A stretch of 64,000 nt of DNA from Alteraurantiacibacter buctensis (GCF_009827655.1 NZ_WTYV01000002.1:620657-684656), one strand, 5' to 3'; positions 1 through 9,039 are shown, counted from the stretch's first letter. Made by a program: numbers and translations. Notes: generated by a model from the sequence alone, not told the origin.

Positions 1-302
1 TTGGACAGCATCTTGGCGTGCGGGGCATCGCGGCTGGCCCGCAGGGTAACCGCCGCGAAGCCGGTGATGAACATCACCTTGGTGGTGGGGCTGATTTCAT
101 TGCAGTATTGTGCAAGCTCGATGCCATCCATTTCCGGCATCACGATGTCGGACAGCAGCAGGTCGAAGATCTCGGTCTTCAGGTGGGGCAGCGCGGCCGT
201 GCCACTGCCGACCGCCACCACGGAATAGCCCGCATTTTCCAGTGCGCGGCAGATGTAGCCGCGCATGGCTGCATCGTCTTCTGCCAGCAGGATCCGGATC
301 AT
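1..302 (-). CDS. cpdR: CpdR-like single-domain response regulator (3' end outside window)
   Basis: The protein begins MIRILLAEDDAAMRG and is a receiver (CheY-like) domain. The acidic pair lies at residues 9-10, the phospho-acceptor Asp sits in LLLSDIVMPEMDG near residue 53, and the conserved Thr is in FITGF. About 100 residues are visible, and the C-terminus with the conserved Lys runs off the left edge. The wording around the Asp and FITGFAAV matches alphaproteobacterial CpdR, which in Caulobacter acts as a ClpXP adaptor controlling cell-cycle proteolysis when unphosphorylated. No output domain is expected. It is divergent from the following amidohydrolase gene. The CpdR assignment is from family knowledge; a generic receiver is the alternative. 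Confidence 0.8.
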   Translation of the reverse strand, partial: MIRILLAEDDAAMRGYICRALENAGYSVVAVGSGTAALPHLKTEIFDLLLSDIVMPEMDGIELAQYCNEISPTTKVMFITGFAAVTLRASRDAPHAKMLS

Positions 303-440
303 CGCGTGTTTCCCCCTCTCGGTGTTGCGTGACAGCGACCTAATTCACTTTCTGTTTCCCGCCACGCGTGATTTTCCGGGTGACCAGCTTTGGAACACCA
401 GCCTTTGACTTGGTGGATGATTGGCTGCAGCACCGGGGCG

Positions 441-1379
441 ATGGTCAGGAAAGCGGCAGGATCACCCGATTCGTCAGGCATTCCCGGCGGCGTGCTGCCG
501 GATGGGGGAGGCCTGCCCGCCTTTACGCTCAGCCCGCCACGCGCGGCGACAATTCCCGTGCTGATCGCGGTGCCCCATGCCGGCAGGGCCTATCCCGCGC
601 CGCTGCTGGCCGCGATGCGGCATCCGCAACAGGCTCCACTGCGGCTGGAAGACCGGCTGGCCGACCTGCTGGCCGCACGGGTTGCGCAGGCCAGCGGGGC
701 GGCACTGCTGGCGGCCCATGCACCGCGTGCCCTGATCGATCTCAACCGCGCGCCGGAAGACATGGACTGGGAGATGGTCGCGGGCGCGCCCCCTGCGGGC
801 ACCCCGCGCCTTGCCGCCGGACGGCGCGCGCGCAGCGGGCTGGGGTTGGTTCCGCGCCGTCTGCAGGGGCTGGGGGAATTGTGGCGCGCGCAGTTGCCGG
901 CTGCGGAACTGGAGGCCAGGATCGACCTGGTCCACCGTCCCTATCATCGCGCACTGGGCCAGGCGCTGGAAGAGCTGCGCGACCGCTGGGGTGCGGCCCT
1001 GCTGCTGGACCTGCATTCCATGCCGCCGCTGGGACCGAAGACCGGGCGCGATCCGGCACCCGATTTCGTCACCGGAGACCGCTATGGCTCTTCCTGTGCC
1101 GCAGGGTTGACGCTGGCGGCGGGTGATCACTTTGCCCGCAACGGCTGGCGGGCGGCGCACAACCGGCCCTATGCGGGCGGCTACGTGCTCGATCGCCATG
1201 GCGCGCCGCAGCGGCGGATCCATGCCCTGCAGGTGGAAGTATGCCGCGCCGCCTATCTCGACCCCGCGCTGAGCCAGCCGGGCGACGGGCTGGAGGCGGT
1301 GGTGGACGTGCTCACCGGGCTGGTGCGGCGGCTGGTGGACGAGCTTGCCGGTCCGGCCCAGGCCCTGGCGGCCGAATAG
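441..1379 (+). CDS. N-formylglutamate amidohydrolase family protein
   Basis: About 312 residues. Family features are visible in order: PVLIAVPHAGRAYP near the N-terminus, the EDRLADLLA helix, DLNRAPEDMDW, DLHSMPPLG (likely metal ligands), NRPYAGGYVLDRHG and QVEVCRAAYLD at the C-terminus. Enzymes of this fold (M14-like, zinc-dependent) hydrolyse N-formyl-L-glutamate to formate and glutamate in histidine degradation. No hut genes are nearby, so the substrate is uncertain. The start is uncertain: in-frame ATG codons at 417 and 441 and a TTG at 390 all lack a clear ribosome site. I chose 441 because conservation begins well after it. Confidence 0.8.
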   Translation: MVRKAAGSPDSSGIPGGVLPDGGGLPAFTLSPPRAATIPVLIAVPHAGRAYPAPLLAAMRHPQQAPLRLEDRLADLLAARVAQASGAALLAAHAPRALIDLNRAPEDMDWEMVAGAPPAGTPRLAAGRRARSGLGLVPRRLQGLGELWRAQLPAAELEARIDLVHRPYHRALGQALEELRDRWGAALLLDLHSMPPLGPKTGRDPAPDFVTGDRYGSSCAAGLTLAAGDHFARNGWRAAHNRPYAGGYVLDRHGAPQRRIHALQVEVCRAAYLDPALSQPGDGLEAVVDVLTGLVRRLVDELAGPAQALAAE

Positions 1380-1387
1380 CGCGGACA

Positions 1388-1496
1388 TAAAAAAGCCGCC
1401 TCGCGCTTGTGGGCACGAGGCGGCCAAGGTTCAGGGAGGAATGCACTGGGTGCATCCGTCACCACCGACCATGAGGGGAGCCGGGGGACGCACCTG
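1388..1496 (-). ncRNA. candidate small RNA with C-rich anti-SD stretches and own terminator
   Basis: Between the amidohydrolase gene and sapC, the minus strand holds a compact RNA-like structure. A 9-bp stem (ggacgcacc at 1486-1494 pairing with ggtgcatcc at 1449-1457, one G-U) encloses a loop containing CUCCCCUC. A single-stranded stretch containing UCCUCCC follows, then a 9-bp GC hairpin and six U. sapC has a separate terminator just upstream, so this would be an independent transcript. C-rich single-stranded segments complementary to Shine-Dalgarno sequences are common in alphaproteobacterial trans-acting sRNAs. I could not place a convincing promoter, so the 5' end is a guess. Confidence 0.5.
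1389..1424 (-). terminator. intrinsic terminator of candidate sRNA
   Basis: GCCGCCTCG at 1395-1403 pairs perfectly with CGAGGCGGC at 1416-1424. On the minus strand the hairpin is followed by six T residues. On the plus strand no T-run follows, so it ends a leftward transcript. Confidence 0.8.
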
Positions 1497-1548
1497 ACGT
1501 AATCGTCCTTCATTGCAAATCAAGGGCAGAATTGTCGCGCACAGATAC

Positions 1549-1579
1549 AAAAAGGGCGGCACCCTGCGATGCCGCCCTT
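1549..1579 (-). terminator. intrinsic terminator of sapC
   Basis: AAGGGCGGC pairs with GCCGCCCTT across a 10-nt loop. On the minus strand it is followed by a T-run, about 30 nt after the sapC stop codon. Confidence 0.8.
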
Positions 1580-1610
1580 CCGGTTAATCTGTCCGCAATC
1601 TGCGGGTTGA

Positions 1611-2378
1611 TCAGGCCAGCGCCGGGCCGGTACCCTGGTCGGTCGCGCGGGCGAAAACCACGCGCAGAAGGTCCAGCGACATCAGGTGGGCGTAGATCAG
1701 GCCCAGCATGCCGCTCTCGTTCATCTTGCGCAGTTGGTCACCGCGCAGTTCACGCAGCTTGTTCTCGTCGACCATCTTGAAGCCGCGGTAGATGAAGGGC
1801 TGGCCGGTGCCGTCGGCGCGGTTGATGGCCACTTCGCCTTCCATCAGCAGCTCCAGTGCGTTGAGCTCGTCCACGAAGGCCTTGGTGCGCAGGCCCGCTT
1901 CCTCGAACTTCTGGCAGAAGTTGAGCAGTTCCTGGGTGTGGGCGGTGGGGGTGGCATCGTCATTGAACAGCGCCGAACCGTCGTCGAACGCACCCAGCAG
2001 GCCGCTGGTGGGATCAAAGCACAGCGACAGGTTCTCATCGTCCTGGCGCATCTTCACCAGCAGGAAGGGGTAGCGGCGAATGTAGGCCGGGATGTAGGGC
2101 ATGCCGATCAGCGTGCCGTCCTTTTCGAAGAAGGTGTTGGTCCCTTCGTTCAAACCCATCACAGCCAGCGGCACGGGATTGTCGCCGGTGGAGAACACGA
2201 TCGGGAAATCGCGCTGCGCCATCGGGAACTCCTCAACCGTCAACGGCACCACGTGCTGGCTGGCAATCCACGGGGCCTTGTCCACCTGCCGGGCGGTCCA
2301 CTTGGCATGCTCCTGTGAGTTGAGGGGCATCAGGTCATTGTAGCACATCGGCAGACCGGACTTCGGCGCGCTGGCCAT
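1611..2378 (-). CDS. SapC family protein
   Basis: A 255-residue protein without signal peptide or membrane segment, matching the SapC family by overall layout: an N-terminal YNDLMPLNSQEHAKW segment, then VVPLTVEEFPMAQRDFPIVF, GTLIGMPYIPAYIRRYPF and the C-terminal helical MLGLIYAHLMSL. SapC was named from the Campylobacter S-layer locus, but in sphingomonads it is usually a cytoplasmic protein of unknown function, often near TonB-receptor or tryptophan-halogenase genes. None of those is seen here. A clear ribosome site (GGAGAG, 8 nt upstream) supports the ATG start. The gene is monocistronic with its own terminator. Confidence 0.85.
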   Translation of the reverse strand: MASAPKSGLPMCYNDLMPLNSQEHAKWTARQVDKAPWIASQHVVPLTVEEFPMAQRDFPIVFSTGDNPVPLAVMGLNEGTNTFFEKDGTLIGMPYIPAYIRRYPFLLVKMRQDDENLSLCFDPTSGLLGAFDDGSALFNDDATPTAHTQELLNFCQKFEEAGLRTKAFVDELNALELLMEGEVAINRADGTGQPFIYRGFKMVDENKLRELRGDQLRKMNESGMLGLIYAHLMSLDLLRVVFARATDQGTGPALA

Positions 2379-2486
2379 AGCATTCTCTCCAATTTCGCAA
2401 GATTGAGGCGGTCCGGCCGCATGGCGGACCCCCGAATTGACAGGCGGCGGGCTTTACTGCCCCCGCTTGTCCTAGGCAAGGCCCCC

Positions 2487-3917
2487 CTAGGAAGAGGGGA
2501 TCAGCTTGCCCGGATTGAGCAGCCCCCTGGGGTCCAGCGCGCGCTTGACGCTGGCCAGGATGGCCAGATGCACCGGATCTGCCAGGCGAGCCAGTTCACC
2601 AACCTTCATCTGGCCAATGCCGTGCTCCGCACTGATCGATCCTTGCCATGCGGTCACCAAATCGTGGATGAAGGCACTGATTTCCTTACCTTCTCTGGCT
2701 TCCCAATCGCCGCGAACGGCGCCCTGCGGCGCCAGTACGTGATAGTGGACATTGCCATCGCCTAGGTGACCGAAGGCCACTGCGGTGCAGCCGGGGAACC
2801 GTGCCTCCACCTGCGGCAGTGTCTCGGCCACAAAGTCCGCCATGCGCGCCACCGGCACGGAAATGTCGTGCTGCATGGCGGGGCCAAGCGCCCGTTCGGC
2901 CGGGGCAATCTCGTCCCGCAGTGCCCAGAATTCCTCGGCCTGGGTTTCGTTCATGGCGATGGTGGCGTCTTCCACCAGCCCTGCGGCAAAGGCACTCTCC
3001 AGCAGGGTTTGTGCCCGATCGGGCAGGGCGGCTGCACCGGCGGCATCGGCCACCAGTTCGATCAGGGCGTACCATGCATGATCGCCGGCCAGCGGATTGC
3101 GGGCGCGCGGGTTGTGGTCCAGCACCGCGTTGAGACTGTGGCGGGGCATCACCTCGAACCCTTCCAGCGCGTCACCCGCCAGCGTTTCGGTGTGTACCAG
3201 CAACTTGCGGGCAGCGCGGATGTCGTTGAGGCCCGCCCACAGCACGGCCCGGTCCGCCAGGGCGGGAAGCAGACGCAAGGTGGCCCCGGTGATCACGCCC
3301 AGCGTCCCCTCCGAACCGATCAGCAACTGCTTCAGGTCAAACCCGCGGTTGTCCTTCTTCAGCGGGACCAGGGCGTCGAACACGGAACCGTCGGCCAGCA
3401 CGGCCTCGATCCCCAGCACCTGCGCGCGCATCGATCCGTGGCGCAGCACCTGCGTGCCGCCCGCATTGGTGGAGATCAGCCCGCCGATCGTGGCCGATCC
3501 CTTGCCCCCCAGGGTCAGCGGGAAACGCAAGCCCAGCGGGGCGACTGCCTCGTGCAGTGCCTGCAGGATCACGCCCGCCTGGCAGGTAATCTCGCGCGCC
3601 TGCTCGTCAATCCGCGTAATGGCATTCATCCGGCGCAGGGAGACGACCAGCGCATGGCCGCTGGCATCGGGCGTCGCTCCGCCGCTCATGCCCGAATTGC
3701 CCCCCTGAGGCACAAGCGGAACACCTTGAGCCGAGCACAGCTTGACCAGCGCGGCGACCTCGGCCGTGGAGGCGGGAGACGCCAGGCCCAGCGCTCGCCC
3801 GGTATAACGCCCGCGCCAGTCGGTCAGCCACGGATCAACCAGATCCGGGTCTTGCGTGAAGCCGCGCGGGCCCAGCAGGCTGGCGGCGGCAGCGGTGAAT
3901 TCCTCGTGTCCTTGCAT
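2487..3917 (-). CDS. FAD-binding oxidase, D-2-hydroxyacid dehydrogenase (GlcD/D2HGDH-like)
   Basis: A 476-residue protein with an N-terminal FAD-binding (PCMH) domain, shown by VPLVPQGGNSGMSGG and GGLISTNAGGTQVLRHGSMR, and a C-terminal FAD-oxidase domain with FGHLGDGNVHYHV (likely metal ligands) and SAEHGIGQMK. The family oxidises D-2-hydroxyacids such as D-lactate, glycolate or D-2-hydroxyglutarate, passing electrons to the quinone pool or a flavoprotein. The exact substrate cannot be told from sequence. Length is typical of single-subunit members. There are no glcE or glcF partners beside it, which favours the D-2-hydroxyglutarate/D-lactate type over glycolate oxidase. Confidence 0.88.
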   Translation of the reverse strand: MQGHEEFTAAAASLLGPRGFTQDPDLVDPWLTDWRGRYTGRALGLASPASTAEVAALVKLCSAQGVPLVPQGGNSGMSGGATPDASGHALVVSLRRMNAITRIDEQAREITCQAGVILQALHEAVAPLGLRFPLTLGGKGSATIGGLISTNAGGTQVLRHGSMRAQVLGIEAVLADGSVFDALVPLKKDNRGFDLKQLLIGSEGTLGVITGATLRLLPALADRAVLWAGLNDIRAARKLLVHTETLAGDALEGFEVMPRHSLNAVLDHNPRARNPLAGDHAWYALIELVADAAGAAALPDRAQTLLESAFAAGLVEDATIAMNETQAEEFWALRDEIAPAERALGPAMQHDISVPVARMADFVAETLPQVEARFPGCTAVAFGHLGDGNVHYHVLAPQGAVRGDWEAREGKEISAFIHDLVTAWQGSISAEHGIGQMKVGELARLADPVHLAILASVKRALDPRGLLNPGKLIPSS

Positions 3918-4044
3918 GATGCCGGCTCATGCCAGCGGCGCAGCAGGCTTGCCAAGGGCAATCTGCGGGTTAAGCCACTATTCAAGCTCCGCCCCTAAAG
4001 GGGGTATTGCAGACCGAGGGGGGCCTGCCGGAACAGTGGGACCG

Positions 4045-4608
4045 TTGAAGAAGCAGCTTATCCTCACCGCGGCCGCCACGGCCATGCTTGCCCCGACCCT
4101 GCTGGTCGGCACCGCCTTGCTGGCGCAGGATCGCGGCGTGGGCGTTCCACTTGGCTTCAGCGATGTCGCCTCGCCCGCCCTGCGCGTGCTGGAGGATGCG
4201 GCCCGCCCCGAAAGCTGGGGCCAGGTGCGGATCGAGGAGCGGGTGATCATCCGCATCTCCCCCAGTCCGCCTGAAGTGCGCCAGCGGCTGCAGGATCTGG
4301 TACCTCGCCGTGCCAGCCAGGGGGGCTGGCGCGAAACATCGCATACCGGCTGCATCAGGGTAGGCAATATTCAGGGCGTTATGCCCACGGCGGACAACCG
4401 CCTGCTGCTGTTCATGGAGAACCGGCGAGTGCTGGCCGCCTCGCTTGAACGCGGCTGCGATGCCCGGGCATTCTACTCCGGTTTCTACCTCGAACCCAGC
4501 GATGACGGGCGCCTGTGCGTAGACCGTGACCGGCTGCAATCGCGCGCCGGGGCTTCGTGTTCGCTCGATACCTTGCGCCGCATCGTGCCGCTGGACGAGG
4601 ACGACTGA
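4045..4608 (+). CDS. secreted protein of unknown function
   Basis: About 187 residues from a TTG start: MKKQLILTAAATAMLAP..., a typical Sec signal peptide with likely cleavage near LLAQ-D. A GTG three codons upstream is an alternative start, and neither has a strong ribosome site. The mature part contains four cysteines (TGCIRVG, ERGCDAR, GRLCVDRD, GASCSLD), suggesting two disulfides in the periplasm, and ends with acidic residues (LDEDD). I do not recognise a domain. The layout of short hydrophobic strands interrupted by charged turns suggests a small beta-rich envelope protein. It stands alone between the oxidase and the helicase gene. Confidence 0.65.
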   Translation: MKKQLILTAAATAMLAPTLLVGTALLAQDRGVGVPLGFSDVASPALRVLEDAARPESWGQVRIEERVIIRISPSPPEVRQRLQDLVPRRASQGGWRETSHTGCIRVGNIQGVMPTADNRLLLFMENRRVLAASLERGCDARAFYSGFYLEPSDDGRLCVDRDRLQSRAGASCSLDTLRRIVPLDEDD

Positions 4609-4748
4609 TCGTCCCCAGGGCATTTTCTTGACTTTTTCGCCTTGCAGTGCTTGAGGGCCGCAATCGTGCGTGTCGGGCTGCAAGCCTGATCATGCCAACC
4701 CCTGTCCGCGGGTCGTGCTGCGGGCCAGTTACCGGAAACCCGCCGCCT

Positions 4749-6185
4749 ATGAAGTTCGCCGATCTCGGCCTGTCACCCGAATTGCTGCAAGCAGTGGAAT
4801 CTGCCGGCTATACCGAGCCGACGCCGATCCAGGCAGAAGCGATCCCGCAGGTGCAGATGATGCGCGACCTGATTGCAATCGCGCAGACCGGCACGGGCAA
4901 GACGGCCAGCTTCGTGCTGCCGATGATCGACATTCTGGCGAACGGCCGCCGCCGCGCGCGGATGCCGCGTTCGCTCATCCTTGAGCCTACGCGCGAGCTG
5001 GCCATGCAGGTGTCGGAAAACTTCGAGAAGTACGGCAAGAACCACGACCTGAAGATGGCGCTGCTGATCGGCGGCGTGCAGATGGGTGACCAGGTCAAGG
5101 CGCTGGACGAGGGCGTGGACGTGCTGATCGCCACCCCGGGCCGCCTGATGGACCTGTTCGAACGCGGCAAGATCATGCTGAATGGTTGCGACCTGCTGGT
5201 GATCGACGAGGCGGACCGCATGCTCGACATGGGGTTCATCCCCGATATCGAATTCATCTGCGAAAAGCTGCCCACGCCGCGCCAGACGCTGCTGTTCAGC
5301 GCCACGATGCCGCCGCCGATCAAGAAGCTGGCGGACAAGTTCCTGGACAATCCCAAGCGCATCGAAGTGGCGCGCGCGGCCAGTGCCAACGTCAACATCG
5401 CCCAGTTCAAGGTGGAGATTTCTGCCAAAAAGAAGCTCGATGCGCTGAAGTATCTGCTGCAGGTGGACAACGTGCAGACGGCGATGATCTTCGCCAACCG
5501 CAAGACCACCGTGCGCGACCTTAACAAGAGCCTGCGCAAGGCCGGTTTCCGCAGCGGTGAAATCCACGGCGACATGGACCAGGCCAACCGCATCGCCGAG
5601 CTTGACCTGTTCAAGAGTGGCGAGGTCAACATTCTCGTCTGTTCCGACGTCGCCGCGCGCGGGCTTGACATCAAGGGCGTGAGCCACGTCTTCAATTACG
5701 ACACGCCGTGGCACCCGGACGATTACGTCCACCGCATCGGCCGCACGGGCCGCGCCGGGGCCAAGGGCCGGGCCATCACCCTGGTATCGCCCGCCGATGC
5801 CGAGGCGATGGAGAACGTCGAAAAGCTCACCCAGATGAAGGTTCCGCCGTTCGACTGGGCGAGCGTTTCGCCCGAAGCGGCCGAGGAGGCTGCCCCCAAG
5901 GGTCGTTCCAGCCGCCGGCGCAGCGAGGAGCGCGAGGAGGCGCCGCGCGAGGAAGCCCGCGAGGAGCGCCCGAAGCGCGAACGCCGTCCGCGCAGGGAAG
6001 AGAGGGAGGAGCAGGAGGAGGTGGTGGAAGCCGCCCCCCGCCGTGAGCGCGAACCGCGCCGCGAGCGTGTTGAGACCTCGGCCCGCGAGGATCGCCGCCC
6101 CCGCTATGCGGACAACGATCCACCCACCAAGCCGGGCGAATGGAATGGCCCGATGCCGGGTTTCCTGGGCGTGGGCTTCAACTGA
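4749..6185 (+). CDS. rhlE: DEAD-box RNA helicase, RhlE type
   Basis: A 478-residue ATP-dependent RNA helicase. The Q motif (FADLGLSPELLQAV...PTPIQ) leads the protein, the P-loop AQTGTGKT is at residues 45-52, and DEAD is within VIDEADRMLD. SAT, the Ia/Ib motifs PTRELA and TPGRL, ARGLDI and HRIGRTGRAG follow. The last about 100 residues form an Arg/Glu-rich low-complexity tail, typical of RhlE/CsdA-like enzymes that bind structured RNA non-specifically during ribosome assembly and cold adaptation. An upstream in-frame ATG at 4647 is rejected because the intervening residues do not resemble the family, whereas MKFADLGLS is a standard start. Confidence 0.92.
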   Translation: MKFADLGLSPELLQAVESAGYTEPTPIQAEAIPQVQMMRDLIAIAQTGTGKTASFVLPMIDILANGRRRARMPRSLILEPTRELAMQVSENFEKYGKNHDLKMALLIGGVQMGDQVKALDEGVDVLIATPGRLMDLFERGKIMLNGCDLLVIDEADRMLDMGFIPDIEFICEKLPTPRQTLLFSATMPPPIKKLADKFLDNPKRIEVARAASANVNIAQFKVEISAKKKLDALKYLLQVDNVQTAMIFANRKTTVRDLNKSLRKAGFRSGEIHGDMDQANRIAELDLFKSGEVNILVCSDVAARGLDIKGVSHVFNYDTPWHPDDYVHRIGRTGRAGAKGRAITLVSPADAEAMENVEKLTQMKVPPFDWASVSPEAAEEAAPKGRSSRRRSEEREEAPREEAREERPKRERRPRREEREEQEEVVEAAPRREREPRRERVETSAREDRRPRYADNDPPTKPGEWNGPMPGFLGVGFN

Positions 6186-6207
6186 CCGCGTCGCGCGGTA
6201 GCGGCTG

Positions 6208-8505
6208 TTACCCCACTAGCCGGACAAAGCTGTCGATCACCCGCTTTTCCCCGGCGGTCTCGAACTGGATGGTCAGCTTGTTGCCTTCCTGTCCTGTCAC
6301 CGTGCCTTCGCCGAACTTGTCGTGGAACACCTGGGCGCCCAGCGTGATGTCGGTCCGTGCCTTCGCGGCGAAGCTGGCGGCGCTGCGGGTGGTTTCGGGA
6401 ACGCGGGCTGGCTTCGTTTCGTAACCGGTCGAGAGCGCCCGCTGCCAGCCGGGGCCGCGGCTGGATGACCGGTCGGGCCGGTCGCGCGCCACGTGGGCGA
6501 AGGGGTCTTCCTGCTCGCTCCAGTTGGCGCGCCACAGGCTGGCCCCGCCGGTCAGCGTGGTTTCCTGGTTGATTGCCTCGGGCGGCAGTTCCTCGATGAA
6601 GCGGCTGGGGATAGAACTGGTCCACTGGCCATAGATGCGCCGGTTGGCGGCGTGCAGCACGGTGCAGCGCCGCCGCGCCCGGGTGATGCCGACATAGGCC
6701 AGGCGGCGCTCTTCCTCCAGGCTGGCCAGCCCCCCTTCGTCCAGCGCGCGCTGGCTGGGGAATACGCCTTCCTCCCACCCGGGCAGGAAGACGTAGTTGA
6801 ACTCCAGGCCCTTGGCGGCGTGCATGGTCATGATGGTGACTTTCTCGCCATCGTCCGCCCGGTCATTGTCCATGATGAGGGAGACATGCTCGAGGAAGTC
6901 GCTGAGCGTGGCATAATCTTCCATCGCGCGCGCCAGTTCCACCAGGTTGTCGGCGCGCCCGGCGCTCTCGGCGCTGCGGTCGGCCTTCAGCATCGCGTCA
7001 TAGCCGCTTTCCGCCAGCACGGTGCGCAGCAGTTCGGCCGGGCTCACCGTCTCGCTCATCTGTCGCCAACGCAGGAAATCCTGCATCAGCGCGGCAACGG
7101 TCGAGCGGGCGCGGGCGGTGAACTCGTCGCTGTCGGCCAGGTCCAGCGCAGCGGCGGCCAGCGGCATGCCGGTGCGCCGCGCATGGGAATACATCGTCTC
7201 CAGCGCCTTGGCCCCAAGCCCGCGCTTGGGCTGGTTATAGATACGCTCGAAGGCCAGGTCGTCGGCCGGCTGGGCGATTACCCGCAGATAGGCCAGCGCG
7301 TCGCGGATTTCCGCCCGCTCGTAGAAGCGGAAACCGCCGACGATGCGATAGTTGAGGCCGATCTGGATGAAACGGTCCTCGAACTCGCGCGTCTGGTACT
7401 GGGCGCGCACCAGAATGGCGACCTCGTCCAGTGGCGCGCCCTCGCGCTCCAGCCGCTCGATCTCCTCGCCCACGCGGCGCGCTTCCTCGGGCGCGTCCCA
7501 CACGCCGATCACGCGGACTTTTTCGCCCGCGTTCAGCTCGGTCCACAGCGTCTTGCCCAGCCGCTGGCTGTTGCTGGCGATTAGGCCCGATGCGGCAGCG
7601 AGGATCTGCGGGGTGGAGCGATAGTTCTGCTCCAGCCGGATCACTTTCGCGCCGGGAAAGTCCTTTTCGAACCGCAGGATGTTGGCCACTTCCGCCCCGC
7701 GCCACGAATAGATTGACTGGTCATCATCGCCCACCACGCAGATGTTCTTGCGGTTCTGGGCCAGCAGGCGCAGCCAAAGGTACTGGACGGCATTGGTGTC
7801 CTGGTATTCGTCCACCATGATGTACTTGAAGCGGTTCTGGTACTGCTCCAGCACGTCGCGGTGCTGGCGGAACACATTCAGCATGTGCAGCATCAGGTCA
7901 CCGAAATCGCACGCGTTGAGTGCCTTCAGCCGCGCCTGGTAGGCTTCGTAAACCTGCTGGCCGCGCCCGTTGGCGTAGCTTTCGTTGTCCACCGGCGTCA
8001 GGTCCGCCGGGTTGAGGCCGCGGTTCTTCCACCCGTCGATCAGGCCGGCAAGCTGGCGGGCGGGCCAGCGCTTCTCGTCCAGCCCAAGTTCGGTGACCAG
8101 CGCCTTCAGCACCCGCAACTGGTCATCGGTGTCAATGATGGTGAAGTTGCTTTGCAGGCCTGCCAGTTCGGCGTGGCGGCGCAGCATCCGGGCGCAGATG
8201 GAATGGAAGGTGCCAAGCCACGGCATCCCTTCCACCGCATCGCCGATCAGTTGCCCTACGCGGTGCCGCATCTCGCGCGCGGCGCGGTTGGTGAAGGTGA
8301 CGCACAGGATCTCGCTGGGCCAGGCGAGCCGTTGGCGGACGAGGTGGGCCAGCCGGTGGGTCAGCGCCGCCGTCTTGCCTGTGCCGGCCCCGGCCAACAT
8401 CAGCACCGGGCCTTCGGTTGTCAGCACCGCCTCGCGCTGCGGCGGGTTGAGGCGCTGCAACCAGTCTGGGACGGCGGAATCGGGCAGGGCAGGGGGCTGG
8501 TTCAC
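6208..8505 (-). CDS. uvrD: UvrD/PcrA family superfamily-1 DNA helicase
   Basis: About 765 residues with all SF1A motifs: Walker A AGAGTGKT near residue 40, VDEYQDTN (Walker B), DQSIYSWRGA, LEQNYRST, TMHAAKGLEF and YVGITRARRR. The C-terminus (FGEGTVTGQEGNKLTIQFE...) looks like the PcrA/UvrD Tudor-like domain that contacts RNA polymerase. It unwinds DNA 3'-5' in nucleotide excision and mismatch repair and clears RecA filaments. Start uncertain: the GTG chosen precedes NQPPALPDSAVPDWLQRLNPPQ, a TTG twelve codons upstream is also possible, and neither has a good ribosome site. It converges with rhlE, leaving only 22 nt between the stops. Confidence 0.93.
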   Translation of the reverse strand: MNQPPALPDSAVPDWLQRLNPPQREAVLTTEGPVLMLAGAGTGKTAALTHRLAHLVRQRLAWPSEILCVTFTNRAAREMRHRVGQLIGDAVEGMPWLGTFHSICARMLRRHAELAGLQSNFTIIDTDDQLRVLKALVTELGLDEKRWPARQLAGLIDGWKNRGLNPADLTPVDNESYANGRGQQVYEAYQARLKALNACDFGDLMLHMLNVFRQHRDVLEQYQNRFKYIMVDEYQDTNAVQYLWLRLLAQNRKNICVVGDDDQSIYSWRGAEVANILRFEKDFPGAKVIRLEQNYRSTPQILAAASGLIASNSQRLGKTLWTELNAGEKVRVIGVWDAPEEARRVGEEIERLEREGAPLDEVAILVRAQYQTREFEDRFIQIGLNYRIVGGFRFYERAEIRDALAYLRVIAQPADDLAFERIYNQPKRGLGAKALETMYSHARRTGMPLAAAALDLADSDEFTARARSTVAALMQDFLRWRQMSETVSPAELLRTVLAESGYDAMLKADRSAESAGRADNLVELARAMEDYATLSDFLEHVSLIMDNDRADDGEKVTIMTMHAAKGLEFNYVFLPGWEEGVFPSQRALDEGGLASLEEERRLAYVGITRARRRCTVLHAANRRIYGQWTSSIPSRFIEELPPEAINQETTLTGGASLWRANWSEQEDPFAHVARDRPDRSSSRGPGWQRALSTGYETKPARVPETTRSAASFAAKARTDITLGAQVFHDKFGEGTVTGQEGNKLTIQFETAGEKRVIDSFVRLVG

Positions 8506-8634
8506 CCGTGAACAACTAGGGAACGCTGGCCCCTCGTGCAAGGGCGGTGCGGTGTGCCGAGGCGGTGGAACCGATTGCCGGAACCGCCCGTTGTCGGGTT
8601 ACCCTTCGGACGGGAAGCTGGAGGAGACAAACCC

Positions 8635-8931
8635 ATGCGTACCCTGATTGCTACCGCCCTGCTGGCGTCAATCGCTATAGCGCCCGCCATCGCCCAGACC
8701 GCCACGACCACCACGGCCACCGCATCGGTGGTGGAGCGAGACGCACGCGGTCGCGCAACCAGGGTTTCCGTAGAAGGCCGCACTTATGAAGTGTGCCGGC
8801 AAGGCCTGACCGATGGCTGCATCAACCCGCGCGAGGCGGGCCTGAACTTCGGCAACGTGCCGCTGGATCACTGGCCGGGCCGCCCGGCAAGCGAGACGCG
8901 AAGGAGTGGCGCGGCCAACCCGGCAGGCTGA
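8635..8931 (+). CDS. small secreted protein of unknown function
   Basis: 98 residues with a clear signal peptide (MRTLIATALLASIAIAPAIAQ, cleavage after AIAQ), a Thr/Ala-rich linker, then a short conserved-looking core containing YEVCRQGLTDGCINPREAGLNFG and ending DHWPGRPAS. Two cysteines could form a disulfide. A good ribosome site (GGAGGAGA, 7-9 nt upstream) fixes the ATG. No named domain is recognised. It is divergent from uvrD. Probably periplasmic; function unknown. Confidence 0.75.
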   Translation: MRTLIATALLASIAIAPAIAQTATTTTATASVVERDARGRATRVSVEGRTYEVCRQGLTDGCINPREAGLNFGNVPLDHWPGRPASETRRSGAANPAG

Positions 8932-9039
8932 TGGATCGGCCGGGCGTATACGGGCCCGGCGGCAGCAGTCGCCGGGCCGCGAGTCGTATCTGGTGAAACC
9001 TTTGACAGTGCGGTGAGGTGACCATACCCCTCGCGCCTC

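Noticed and set aside
1253..1513. An 86-codon minus-strand open frame covering the candidate sRNA
   Set aside because: It runs straight through the terminator hairpin and into the antisense of the amidohydrolase gene, with no conserved features; a structured RNA explains the region better.
2766..3998. A 410-codon open frame opposite the FAD oxidase gene
   Set aside because: Shadow frame; the oxidase motifs on the minus strand are intact along the whole length.
4620..4748. A sigma-70 type promoter (TTGACT near 4628) before rhlE
   Set aside because: No acceptable -10 hexamer at the right distance, so it was not listed.
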